Source of the DNA: Hyphococcus sp. | Lineage (GTDB): Bacteria; Pseudomonadota; Alphaproteobacteria; Caulobacterales; Parvularculaceae | DNA: 34,745 bases | Direction: 5' to 3' | Assembly (NCBI GenBank): GCA_021604585.1 | Contig: BQJG01000036.1 | Coordinates: 1 to 34,745, forward strand | Shown: one piece after another, positions 23,953-32,131 of the stretch | How the letters are laid out: each line of letters opens with the position of its first letter | Numbering within the stretch: position 1 is the stretch's first letter | Position numbers and translations under genes: made by a program | Notes under the pieces: generated by a model | The model's database searches: none | The model's input: only the letters and a program-made list of their open reading frames with translations | Told to the model about the DNA's origin: nothing

Positions 23953-25044
23953 TCAGCCTTCTGCGGCGCTCGGACCCAGCGCCGACTTGCGAAACTCTGT
24001 CGGGGTTTGCCCGGTCGCCATTTTGAACGCGCGGTTAAAGGGCGCGATGGACCCGTAGCCGAGATCGAGGGCGATCTGGAGAATCTGCTTGCGAGCGTTA
24101 TCCCCGTCCGCGAGCTCGGCTTTCGCATCTTCGATTCGCCTTGCGTTGAGGAATGACGAAAAGTTCCGGAAGCGCAGCGCGCCGTTGATGAGCTTCCGGA
24201 GCTGGTGTTCGGGAACGCCGACCTTCTCCGCCAGCGCAGCCACGCTGAGGCTCTCCTCGCGATAAACGCCGTCATCCATTAGCGCCATCAGCCGCTCATA
24301 GGCGGGGCGATCGCCGGGCGGCACTTTGCGACCTTGTTCGGCCCACCCTTGCTCGGGAGGCGCCGTAACAGGCGGTCCCGCAATCTCCGGCAGGAATAGC
24401 GACGTCCGCGGCGCCAGAAGCCATGCGCCGAAAAGGAGATTAAGTGCAAAAATCGCCGCTGCTTGAAATTTGACAAGCCAGTCCGGCAACTCCCTCGTTG
24501 TTTCCGTCATTTCTGCGATGGCGATCGAGATGCCGAATACTGCAATGACAACTGAAATAATGATGCGAAAGCGCCGGCGTGGATCAACAAGATCATCAGC
24601 GGCGTTGACGATCGCCAGGCGAAGTACGTCTGCAAAGAGCAGCGCATTAACCAGCAAATGGATATAGAGCAGCGTAGAAGCGATAATGCCGTCGAAAAGC
24701 CCGAAAATCCGCCCAAGAAAGAACGGCGGCATCAAAATCAGGGGCGCAAACCGCCACCAGCGCCAGCGGAAATTGTCGTCGAAAAGCGAAGCGCCGAACC
24801 ACCAAAAAAATACCGTTCCCCAAATCGCAACAACCGCCAGAGGCACGAGAACCGCTTTCGGCAAGGGAATCATCGTGGCGCCTGAGATCAACACGTAAAT
24901 ACTCGTCGACAGGCAGAAGAGCGCCGCCAACAGGCTGGTTTGGGATCGCCGCCCATACGCGCCAAGCGTGATCGCCAGCAGCAGTGAAACGCCGGCGGCC
25001 CCGCCCCGCAAAATTGTTTCGATGTCGGCAAACTGTTCTGTCAT
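23953..25044 (-). CDS. AraC-family regulator with N-terminal multi-TM domain
   Basis: A 363-residue regulator. Residues about 10-225 hold seven hydrophobic helices (for example GAAGVSLLLAITLGAYG and LVPLAVVAIWGTVFFWW), so the protein is inserted in the membrane. A Pro-rich linker leads to the AraC DNA-binding domain (about 255-355), with the two helix-turn-helices SVAALAEKVGVPEHQLRKLIN and ILQIALDLGYGSIAPFNRAFKMATGQTPTEFR. This layout is a known group in which a membrane sensor is fused to AraC. Likely targets are its own promoter region or the adjacent hydroxylase gene 114 bases downstream; this is inference. It is divergent from the arsR cluster. Confidence 0.92.
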   Translation of the reverse strand: MTEQFADIETILRGGAAGVSLLLAITLGAYGRRSQTSLLAALFCLSTSIYVLISGATMIPLPKAVLVPLAVVAIWGTVFFWWFGASLFDDNFRWRWWRFAPLILMPPFFLGRIFGLFDGIIASTLLYIHLLVNALLFADVLRLAIVNAADDLVDPRRRFRIIISVVIAVFGISIAIAEMTETTRELPDWLVKFQAAAIFALNLLFGAWLLAPRTSLFLPEIAGPPVTAPPEQGWAEQGRKVPPGDRPAYERLMALMDDGVYREESLSVAALAEKVGVPEHQLRKLINGALRFRNFSSFLNARRIEDAKAELADGDNARKQILQIALDLGYGSIAPFNRAFKMATGQTPTEFRKSALGPSAAEG

Positions 25045-25118
25045 GGCGGGGAACGCTGCTGTGCTGCTTTGTTTCTGTCAACTCGGTCTCAGGCGAGGCG
25101 AACATTTTAAAAGCCTGC

Positions 25119-25157
25119 TTGACGGTCACAAATTTTTATGTAACCTTCTTGTTACAT
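25119..25157 (+). promoter_or_regulatory. arsR promoter with inverted-repeat operator
   Basis: ATGTAAC (25138-25144) and GTTACAT (25151-25157) are perfect 7-base arms with a 6-base spacer. A -35-like TTGACG (25119-25124) is followed after 16 bases by TAACCT (25141-25146) as a possible -10. The repeat runs into the ATG at 25156, so repressor binding would block transcription at the start of the arsR gene. Confidence 0.6.
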
Positions 25158-25518
25158 GTTAAAAAGCCAGGATATGGACGCCGTATTTCAGGCGCTCGCT
25201 CACGAAAGCCGCAGACGCATGCTTGATATCGTCAAGGAAGAACCGGGAATTGGCGTCGGCGCGCTGGCGGGCGAGTTCGATGTGAGCCGCATCGCGGTGA
25301 TGAAGCATCTCGCCGTACTGGAAGAGGCCAATCTCATCATCTCGCAAAAAGACGGGCGCACGCGCAAACTCTATTTCAACGCCGCCCCAATCCAGATGAT
25401 CCACGACCGCTGGACAACCGAATACAGCGCCTATTGGGCGGGGCACATGACGCGCCTCAAATATCTCGCCGAAGCGCGCAGCCAGGCAATACCAGAAGCA
25501 AAGAAGGGGAAATTCTGA
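25156..25518 (+). CDS. ArsR-family transcriptional regulator
   Basis: A 120-residue winged-helix repressor. The core VFQALAHESRRRMLDIV, the recognition helix VSRIAVMKHLAVLEEANLI, and the wing QKDGRTRKLYF are typical of the ArsR group that is found next to SRPBCC genes. No Cys-based metal site (CVC) is visible, so it is not an arsenic sensor of the classic kind. The annotated start is ATG 25156; ATG 25174 (MDAVFQ) fits the family N-terminus and would give a short leader, while 25156 would be nearly leaderless. It is two bases ahead of the SRPBCC gene: one operon. It is probably self-regulated through the inverted repeat over its start. Confidence 0.92.
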   Translation: MLKSQDMDAVFQALAHESRRRMLDIVKEEPGIGVGALAGEFDVSRIAVMKHLAVLEEANLIISQKDGRTRKLYFNAAPIQMIHDRWTTEYSAYWAGHMTRLKYLAEARSQAIPEAKKGKF

Positions 25519-25519
25519 C

Positions 25520-26044
25520 ATGAATGACAATGCGTATGCGGAAAAGCAAATCTATCGCGTCGTGATCAATGCGCCGATTGAAACCGTCTGGTCTGAGTTA
25601 GTGAACACGGCTTCGCCGCGCCCGTTCTTTTGGAATTCTAAATGGGATGCGAAAGCGATGGCGCCGGGCAACCGCTATCGCATGCTGTCGAGCAACAACA
25701 AAGTTGTCGCAGTTATCGGCGACATTATCGAAATGGACCCGCCCAACAAGATGGTGACGAGCTTCCAGCTCACGTCCCTGCCCGACCCCGCCTCGACCGT
25801 GACCTACACATTGAAGGAAGTCGAAGGCGGCACGGAGTTTCAGCTCATCACTGAACACATCGCAGCCGCCTCGAAGAGCGAAAAGTCCATGGCGGATGGG
25901 GCAAAATTCATCGTCGAGAATTTCAAGGCCTATGTTGAGACCGGCAAGGTGACGTTTGGCGCACGCATGATGCTCGCCATGTTCTCGCTGATGGCGCCAA
26001 TGACGCCGAAAGTCATGAGCGCCGATAAATGGCCGTTGGAATAA
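25520..26044 (+). CDS. SRPBCC (AHSA1/START-like) domain protein
   Basis: A 174-residue protein of the AHSA1/START superfamily with a ligand-binding helix-grip fold. VVINAPIETVWSELVNT at the N-terminus, IIEMDPPNKMVTSFQL in the central strands and GTEFQLITEHI with the long C-terminal helix KFIVENFKAYVETG are characteristic. These proteins bind hydrophobic small molecules, but the ligand here is unknown. It lies one base after the arsR stop and the two are almost surely cotranscribed, the common ArsR-SRPBCC pairing. The next gene follows after 12 bases. Confidence 0.9.
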   Translation: MNDNAYAEKQIYRVVINAPIETVWSELVNTASPRPFFWNSKWDAKAMAPGNRYRMLSSNNKVVAVIGDIIEMDPPNKMVTSFQLTSLPDPASTVTYTLKEVEGGTEFQLITEHIAAASKSEKSMADGAKFIVENFKAYVETGKVTFGARMMLAMFSLMAPMTPKVMSADKWPLE

Positions 26045-26056
26045 GGGAGAAACAGC

Positions 26057-26620
26057 ATGGCGAAATCACCTGAAGACATGGCGGCGGCGATGATCGCCAA
26101 CCTGAAAGCAAACACCGGCAAGACGCTGGAGCAATGGCTCGCTGTCGCCAAAAAGTCCGGCGCGCAAAAGCACGGACAAGTCGTCAAGTTTCTCAAAGAC
26201 CAACACGGTATGACCCACGGCTTCGCCAATCTCGTCGCCCATAAGCATTTAAAAAGCGATGCGGAAAGCACCGAAGGCGGCGCGCTTGTTGCCGCGCAAT
26301 ATGCCGGGCCGAAATCAGAACTGAAACCGATTTACGACGCACTGATCAAGGCGGCGAACGCGCTCGGTAAGGATGTAGAGATTTCGCCGAAGAAAACCTA
26401 TGTCAGCCTGCGCCGCAGCAAACAATTTGCGCTGATCCAGCCGTCGACCAAAACCCGCGTCGATCTCGGTCTCAATATGAAGGGCGAAAAGGCGGCGGGG
26501 CGCCTCGAAAATTCCGGCAGTTTCAACGCCATGGTCAGCCACCGCATCAAACTCGAAAAGCCTGGCGACGTCGACAAGGACGTCAAAGCCTGGCTGAAAA
26601 AGGCCTACGCAGAAGCCTGA
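26057..26620 (+). CDS. DUF4287/DUF5655 domain protein
   Basis: A 187-residue soluble protein with two domains of unknown function. The N-terminal DUF4287 is about 5-65 (NLKANTGKTLEQWLAVAKKSG, KDQHGMTHGFANLVAHKH), and the C-terminal DUF5655 is about 80-180 (YDALIKAANALGKDVEISPKKTYVSLRR, FALIQPSTKTRVDLGLN). Both are often seen with SRPBCC and ArsR genes. GGGAG precedes ATG 26057. Third gene of the arsR operon. The role is unknown; related DUF5655 domains sit next to stress or regulation genes, so I do not assign a function. Confidence 0.9.
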   Translation: MAKSPEDMAAAMIANLKANTGKTLEQWLAVAKKSGAQKHGQVVKFLKDQHGMTHGFANLVAHKHLKSDAESTEGGALVAAQYAGPKSELKPIYDALIKAANALGKDVEISPKKTYVSLRRSKQFALIQPSTKTRVDLGLNMKGEKAAGRLENSGSFNAMVSHRIKLEKPGDVDKDVKAWLKKAYAEA

Positions 26621-26663
26621 GTTTTCATTATCATCCGTCTAACGACAAAATTGGGAGGTTCCA

Positions 26664-27101
26664 ATGTCAACAATGTCACCAACTAAACTACCGGTCTGGT
26701 TCTGGGTCATCGCCGCCATCGCGTTGTTGTGGAACCTGATTGGCGTTTACGCTTATTGGGCGGACGTGACGATGAGCGAAGAAGCCATCGCTAAGATGAG
26801 CGCCGTTGAACAAGAACTATACAATGCACGCCCATCCTGGCTGACCGGCGCATATGCAATTGCCGTTTTCGCAGGCGTACTTGGCTCCGTCGCATTGGTC
26901 TTGCGCCGCAATTATGCAATGCCGCTGTTCGGATTGTCACTTGCAGCGATCATTATTCAAATGGGCTATGTCCTTTTTGGCATGAACGCGATTGCATTGC
27001 TCGGCGCCTCCACGGCGATCTTTCCGGCGGTGATCACGATTATCGGCGTGTTCCTGCTGTGGTTTTCTATGCAGTCAAAGTCGAAAGGCTGGCTGCAATA
27101 G
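26664..27101 (+). CDS. Small four-TM membrane protein of unknown function
   Basis: A 145-residue protein with four membrane helices: about 10-32 (PVWFWVIAAIALLWNLIG), 60-80 (WLTGAYAIAVFAGVLGSVAL), 85-108 (MPLFGLSLAAIIIQMGYVLF) and 113-135 (ALLGASTAIFPAVITIIGVF). GGAGG lies just ahead of ATG 26664; ATG 26673 is also possible. It is 43 bases behind the DUF4287/DUF5655 gene and likely the last member of the operon. Similar small membrane proteins are common in alphaproteobacteria, but I cannot name a family. Confidence 0.78.
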   Translation: MSTMSPTKLPVWFWVIAAIALLWNLIGVYAYWADVTMSEEAIAKMSAVEQELYNARPSWLTGAYAIAVFAGVLGSVALVLRRNYAMPLFGLSLAAIIIQMGYVLFGMNAIALLGASTAIFPAVITIIGVFLLWFSMQSKSKGWLQ

Positions 27102-27117
27102 GCCGTGTGACGGGGCG

Positions 27118-28410
27118 CTATCGCTTAAGCGCCCTCGCCGCCTTCGCTTCGCCCATCTGGAACTTGATGAAGGCCGGCAGGACCGACATCTCTTCCACGG
27201 TCTTCTTGCCGTCGGCGAGACGAAACAGGTTTTCATAAAAGAACGCCATCACCCCGAAACCGTTGAGCGCCTTGATGAGATCGATTTTTGAATTCGGCCC
27301 CATCATGCCCGGTCCGATCCGCAGCATTTTCTCCCATGACGGCAGCGTCTCCACTTCGCCGCGCAATAGTTTTGCAGGCGCATCTGGATCGACGCAGAGC
27401 GGGCGCGCCAATCCAACGACATCGCAGGCGCCGGATGAAACCGCATCCATCATGCCGGCGCTGGTGCGAAACCCGCCGGTCACCATCAGCGGCATAGCGG
27501 CGACTTTGCGGATTTCCTCAGCATAGGTCAAAAAATAGGCTTCGCGCGCCAGTGTCGATGCGCGTTTGGTTTCTTCAAAGCGCGATTCCAGCCCTTCCAG
27601 ATCCATCATCGCCGGCTGTTCGTAAGAACCGCCCGAAATCTCCAACAAATCGACGCCTTCCTGATTGAGCCAGCGCGCAACCTGCAGACTTTCCTCCGGT
27701 GCAAAACCTCCTTTTTGAAAGTCTGACGAATTGAGCTTCACCGACACCGGAAAACCGGAGCCGACTTGCGCGCGCACTTCGCGGATCACGCGAAGCAACA
27801 GCCGCGCGCGATTGTCGAGTCCGCCACCCCAGTCATCGTCGCGCAAATTGACCCGCGGATTGAGAAACTCTGAAATCAGATAACCGTGGGCGGCATGAAC
27901 CTGCACGCCGGAAAAGCCTGTGCGCTTGGCGACCGACGCGGCGTTGGCGAAACGCTCGATCACCTCTTCGATTTCATCGGCGCTCAAGGCGCGCGGCGCA
28001 GCGAATTGACCGCCGGGAAGGTCCAGCGTCACCGCCGACGGCGCCACAGGTTCCTTGCACACAATCTTCGGCGTCTGGCGGCCCGCATGGGAAAGCTGCA
28101 CCCAAAAATCTGCGCCAGCCTCGCGTACCGCGCCGGTCCAGCGCTTGAGCCGGTCCAGCTGTTCGTCCGTTTGCGGACCATCGATGGCGACATTGCCCGG
28201 CCGTTCCAGATAGCGCCGGTCGACCATGACATTGCCGGTAAGGAGCAGCCCCGCGCCGCCCTCCGCCCAGCGGCGATAGAGCGTCACATGGCGGCCGGTC
28301 GCGCGATTATAGGCGTCAGCAAGCCCCTCCGTCATCGCCGCTTTGGCGATTCGATTTTTCAGCTTCCCACCGCTCGGCAGCGTCAGCGTCTTCTGGAGCA
28401 CGTCAGGCAT
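27118..28410 (-). CDS. NADH:flavin oxidoreductase, Old Yellow Enzyme family
   Basis: A 430-residue FMN-dependent reductase of activated alkenes. The TIM-barrel motifs are clear: KNRIAKAAMTEGL at the N-terminus, WVQLSHAGRQTPK, the active-site VQVHAAHGYLISEFLNPRVN, SVKLNSSDF, PLMVTGGFRT and CDVVGLARPLCVDP. The His pair of OYE is in VHAAHG. Physiological substrates of such enzymes are usually unknown. Start ATG 28410 (MPDVLQ); a GTG at 28425 precedes it. It is convergent with the four-TM gene and divergent from the crotonase, possibly sharing regulation with it. Confidence 0.92.
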   Translation of the reverse strand: MPDVLQKTLTLPSGGKLKNRIAKAAMTEGLADAYNRATGRHVTLYRRWAEGGAGLLLTGNVMVDRRYLERPGNVAIDGPQTDEQLDRLKRWTGAVREAGADFWVQLSHAGRQTPKIVCKEPVAPSAVTLDLPGGQFAAPRALSADEIEEVIERFANAASVAKRTGFSGVQVHAAHGYLISEFLNPRVNLRDDDWGGGLDNRARLLLRVIREVRAQVGSGFPVSVKLNSSDFQKGGFAPEESLQVARWLNQEGVDLLEISGGSYEQPAMMDLEGLESRFEETKRASTLAREAYFLTYAEEIRKVAAMPLMVTGGFRTSAGMMDAVSSGACDVVGLARPLCVDPDAPAKLLRGEVETLPSWEKMLRIGPGMMGPNSKIDLIKALNGFGVMAFFYENLFRLADGKKTVEEMSVLPAFIKFQMGEAKAARALKR

Positions 28411-28513
28411 GATCCCACTTTCCACGAACGAGCCTAGCAGTTGAGGGTGATTCTCGCGAGGCGCTGCACATCACGCTTGCGCGTTCCGGCGCGACTGCAG
28501 GACAATCGCCGCC

Positions 28514-29305
28514 ATGAGTGTGGAAAAATCAGTGCTCACCGAGATAAACGGCCCGGTCCTGACCGTGACGATCAACCGGCCGGAGCGGCGCAATGCGGTC
28601 GATTCAAAGACTGCGGCTCTGCTCTATGAGACATTCAAATCCTTCGACGAAAACGATGCGCTGGCTGTTGCAGTCCTCACCGGCGTGAGCGACAATTTTT
28701 GCGCCGGCGCCGATTTGAAAGCGCTTGCCGAAGGCGACCAGCGCGATTTGTCAGTCGATAAGGCGACCGTGGATTCGCCCGGTCCCATGGGGCCGACCCG
28801 CATGCGCCTTTCAAAACCAGTGATCGCCGCGGTCGAAGGCTTCGCCGTTGCGGGCGGGATTGAACTGGCGCTGTGGTGCGATATGCGCGTGGCGGCGGAA
28901 GGCGCGACCTTCGGTGTTTACTGCCGCCGCTTCGGCGTGCCGCTGATCGACCTTGGCAGCATTCGCCTGCCGCGCCTGATCGGACATTCGCGCGCAACCG
29001 ACATGATTCTCACTGGCCGCGCCGTCGAGGCGAAGGAAGCCTTCGACATCGGGCTTGCAAATCGGCTGGCGCCGCGCGGTCAAGCACTTGCTCATGCGCA
29101 GAATCTTGCTCAGGAAATCGCCACCCTGCCCCAGAGATGTCTCCGCAATGACCGGCTGTCGTCCATCGAGCAGTGGGACCTTTCCGAAGAAGACGCCATG
29201 CAAAACGAGATGCGCCGGGGCCTTTCCACTATCTCGTCGGGCGAAACGGCGTCCGGCGCGGCGGCGTTTTCGGGCGGCGCGGGGCGCAGCGGCCAGAAAC
29301 GCTAA
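28514..29305 (+). CDS. Crotonase/enoyl-CoA hydratase family protein
   Basis: A 263-residue crotonase-fold enzyme. The oxyanion-hole strands are DNFCAGADLKAL and GFAVAGGIELALWCDMRVA. One catalytic Glu (in GIELALW) is kept. The second catalytic Glu of enoyl-CoA hydratase is not in its usual place, because the region reads FGVYCRRFGVPLIDLGSIRLPRLIGHS. That variant belongs to a crotonase subgroup for which hydratase activity is not certain. The function is therefore left general (hydratase, isomerase or hydrolase of an acyl-CoA). Start ATG 28514 is 103 bases from the divergent OYE-like gene. Confidence 0.9.
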   Translation: MSVEKSVLTEINGPVLTVTINRPERRNAVDSKTAALLYETFKSFDENDALAVAVLTGVSDNFCAGADLKALAEGDQRDLSVDKATVDSPGPMGPTRMRLSKPVIAAVEGFAVAGGIELALWCDMRVAAEGATFGVYCRRFGVPLIDLGSIRLPRLIGHSRATDMILTGRAVEAKEAFDIGLANRLAPRGQALAHAQNLAQEIATLPQRCLRNDRLSSIEQWDLSEEDAMQNEMRRGLSTISSGETASGAAAFSGGAGRSGQKR

Positions 29306-29399
29306 GGCTGCCCCGAAGGGTTTTCCCCAATGCTTTGCGCAGGCGTCGGAACCGCGCTAGATCACCGGCTCCATTCCAATCAATCTTGTAGCGAGTTTC

Positions 29400-31397
29400 A
29401 TGGCAAAGCGCAGCGGAAAAAACGGATCGGGCGGCGGCGACGATCTATTTGGCGATTACTCGGCCAAGGACATCGAAGTTCTTGAGGGCCTCGAACCCGT
29501 CCGCAAACGCCCGGGCATGTATATCGGCGGCACCGATGAAAAGGCGCTGCATCACCTCTTCGCCGAAGTGCTCGACAACGCCATGGACGAAGCGGTCGCG
29601 GGACACGCCACGCGCATCGAGGTCGAGCTGCATGATGACGGCTATCTCTCGGTCGACGATAATGGCCGCGGCATTCCCATCGACCCGCATCCGAAATTCA
29701 AAAACAAATCCGCCCTCGAAGTGATCATGACGACGCTGCATTCCGGCGGCAAGTTCGAGGGCAAGGCTTATGTCACTTCGGGCGGTCTGCATGGCGTCGG
29801 CGTGTCAGTGGTCAACGCGCTGTCCGACGATCTCATTGTTGAGGTCTGCCGTGCGCGCACCATGTATCGTCAGTCCTATGCCGAAGGTCATCCGCGCTCG
29901 AAGCTGGAGAAAGCCGGCCCGGCGCCGAACAAGCGCGGCACCATGATCATGTTTCACCCGGACCCGAAGATTTTCGGCGCCGGCGCGAAGTTCAAACCGG
30001 CGCGTCTGTTCAAGATGGCGCGCTCAAAGGCGTATCTCTTCGGCGGCGTTGAAATCCGCTGGAAATGCGCGCCTGAGCTCATCAAGGATGACACGCCCGC
30101 AGAAGCGGTGTTTCACTTTGAACGCGGCCTGACCGATTATCTGCAAAGCCTCGCCGGATCGAAACCGACCGTCACCGAAGGCATTTTTTCCGGCAAGGTC
30201 GAACGCAAGGATGATGGCGGCCACGGCAATGTCGAATGGGCTGTCTTATGGGGTGCGGCCGGGTTCGGCGACGCGGACGGGTTCGTGCATTCCTACTGCA
30301 ACACCATCCCGACAGCCGAAGGCGGCACCCACGAAGCCGGTTTGCGCGCCGCGCTGACCAAGGGCCTCAAAGGCTATGGCGAACTCGCGGGCAACAAGAA
30401 AGTTGCCAACGTCACCGCCGAAGACGTGCTCGGCACGGCGGGCGCGCTTCTTTCCGTCTTTGTGCGCAACCCGGAATTTCAGGGCCAGACCAAGGACAAG
30501 CTGGCGACCGCGGAAGCGCAGCGCATTGTTGAAAACACCGTGCGCCCGGCCTTTGACCATTGGCTCGCATCAAACCCGAAACAGGCAGGCGCCCTCGTTG
30601 ACTGGGTCGTGGACCGCGCCGATGAGCGCCAGCGCCGCCGCAAGGAAAAAGAAGTCAGCCGCGCCAACGCCACGCGAAAATTAAGGCTTCCCGGCAAGCT
30701 CGCAGACTGTTCCTCCGCCAACCGTACGGGTACGGAAATTTTTCTGGTCGAGGGCGATTCCGCTGGCGGCTCGGCGAAACAGGCGCGCAACCGCGCGACG
30801 CAGGCGATCCTGCCCCTGCGCGGGAAAATTCTCAATGTCGCCTCCGCGCCGCGCGACAAGATCATGGCCAATCAGGAAATCGCCGACATGACCCAGGCGC
30901 TGGGCGCCGGGATTGGATCGAAATTCGATCTAGAAAATCTGCGCTATGAAAAAATCATCATCATGACCGACGCCGATGTGGACGGCGCGCATATCGCGGC
31001 GCTGCTCATCACGTTCTTTTATCAGGAAATGCCGGAGCTGATTCACGCCGGGCGTCTATACATGGCGCAGCCGCCGCTGTTCCGATTGAGCGCCGGCGGC
31101 AAGTCCGTCTACGCCATGGATGAAGCCTCGCGCGACCGGCTGATGAAATCGGAATTCAAGTCGGGGCAAAAAGTCGAAGTCGGCCGCTTCAAGGGCCTCG
31201 GCGAAATGATGCCGGCGCAGCTGAAAGAGACCACCATGAACCCTGAAAGCCGGACGCTCGCCCGCGTCGTCATCGCCGAAGACAAAGGCGAAGAAGCGAG
31301 CGATCTGGTCAACCGCCTGATGGGCAAAAAACCCGAAGCGCGATTTGCGTTCATTCAGGAGAACGCGGCGTTTGTCAGGGACGAGTTGGATATTTAG
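29400..31397 (+). CDS. parE: DNA topoisomerase IV subunit B
   Basis: ATPase subunit of topoisomerase IV, which with ParC separates replicated chromosomes. A 665-residue GHKL/TOPRIM protein. The ATP site comprises EVLDNAMDEA, VDDNGRGIPIDPH and the lid segment SGGLHGVGVSVVNALS. The transducer domain follows. The TOPRIM metal sites are EGDSAGGSAKQ (from 451) and DADVDGAHI (from 524), with PLRGKILNV between. The Lys/Gly-rich first 17 residues precede the usual start of the domain. The length and the DPHPKFKNKSALEVIMTTLHSGGKF segment fit ParE rather than GyrB. The stop overlaps the convergent orphan gene by four bases. Confidence 0.97.
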   Translation: MAKRSGKNGSGGGDDLFGDYSAKDIEVLEGLEPVRKRPGMYIGGTDEKALHHLFAEVLDNAMDEAVAGHATRIEVELHDDGYLSVDDNGRGIPIDPHPKFKNKSALEVIMTTLHSGGKFEGKAYVTSGGLHGVGVSVVNALSDDLIVEVCRARTMYRQSYAEGHPRSKLEKAGPAPNKRGTMIMFHPDPKIFGAGAKFKPARLFKMARSKAYLFGGVEIRWKCAPELIKDDTPAEAVFHFERGLTDYLQSLAGSKPTVTEGIFSGKVERKDDGGHGNVEWAVLWGAAGFGDADGFVHSYCNTIPTAEGGTHEAGLRAALTKGLKGYGELAGNKKVANVTAEDVLGTAGALLSVFVRNPEFQGQTKDKLATAEAQRIVENTVRPAFDHWLASNPKQAGALVDWVVDRADERQRRRKEKEVSRANATRKLRLPGKLADCSSANRTGTEIFLVEGDSAGGSAKQARNRATQAILPLRGKILNVASAPRDKIMANQEIADMTQALGAGIGSKFDLENLRYEKIIIMTDADVDGAHIAALLITFFYQEMPELIHAGRLYMAQPPLFRLSAGGKSVYAMDEASRDRLMKSEFKSGQKVEVGRFKGLGEMMPAQLKETTMNPESRTLARVVIAEDKGEEASDLVNRLMGKKPEARFAFIQENAAFVRDELDI

Positions 31398-32131
31398 GAC
31401 TTCCGGGAATGATATGACAGCTGGCTCAGTGGATAACGCCGAGCAAACCCATCCCAATATTCATCCCACAACTTCTTATCGATTTCATACTGGTGCTCCG
31501 CCTTTCGATAATTGGCATTGCAAGTTCTCAGTCGAACGAAATCTTCGTCTGTTGGCGACTGCCTACCAATAAAGATTTTCTCAAGACGAAGGTTGAGAGA
31601 TGCATCCCGGCTAGGAGGCTCCGGCACTTTTGAAAACGGAGGGGGCGGGTAATCATACGCCCAATTCTCTCTAACATCGAATTCGACATCTCGCGCCTCT
31701 TCCAGTCGAATATCATTTCCCAGCAATGAACTCACTTTTTCAAAGTGCACCGCGCTCGGCATTCCATAGGGAAAAAAATGAGCTTTATGCGCCAGAAATG
31801 CCGCAACTAATCCAAGAAGAAATATCAACTGAGCTAAAGATTCTGCACGATTGGGTTCCGTGAAAACGACCAACCGCAGTAGCCACACAACGAAACAGAG
31901 TCCAATTGCAATGCCGACCAATTGAAATCCGGAACGGAACTCCGGCCATCCATCGAGCCATGTGAGTGCATATTCGCATTCGACGGCTCCTGTCACGACC
32001 GTAAACATATGAAGTATCCAGTACATCAATGCGAAGCCGAGCAAAAATATTGTAAAAAATGAAATGGCAAAAGTGCGCTTATTGCGCACCATGCGATCAG
32101 CATAAGTTCGAGTGCTAAACTGCGTCCCCAT
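31394..32131 (-). CDS. Second AT-richer orphan membrane protein
   Basis: Not recognised. 245 residues from ATG 32131, with AGGAGG four bases upstream (a GTG at 32134 is in frame). There are three membrane helices: about 20-45 (AISFFTIFLLGFALMYWILHMF), 70-90 (LVGIAIGLCFVVWLLRLVVF) and 98-115 (LAQLIFLLGLVAAFLA). The rest (about 120-245) is soluble, with a Pro-rich piece (YPPPPFSKVPEPP) and an acidic/Arg-rich tail ending QLSYHSRKS. Base composition is visibly more AT-rich than parE or mtfA, as in the orphan at 18746-19525, although the two proteins do not look alike. It converges with parE and its stop overlaps that of parE. Confidence 0.72.
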   Translation of the reverse strand: MGTQFSTRTYADRMVRNKRTFAISFFTIFLLGFALMYWILHMFTVVTGAVECEYALTWLDGWPEFRSGFQLVGIAIGLCFVVWLLRLVVFTEPNRAESLAQLIFLLGLVAAFLAHKAHFFPYGMPSAVHFEKVSSLLGNDIRLEEARDVEFDVRENWAYDYPPPPFSKVPEPPSRDASLNLRLEKIFIGRQSPTDEDFVRLRTCNANYRKAEHQYEIDKKLWDEYWDGFARRYPLSQLSYHSRKS

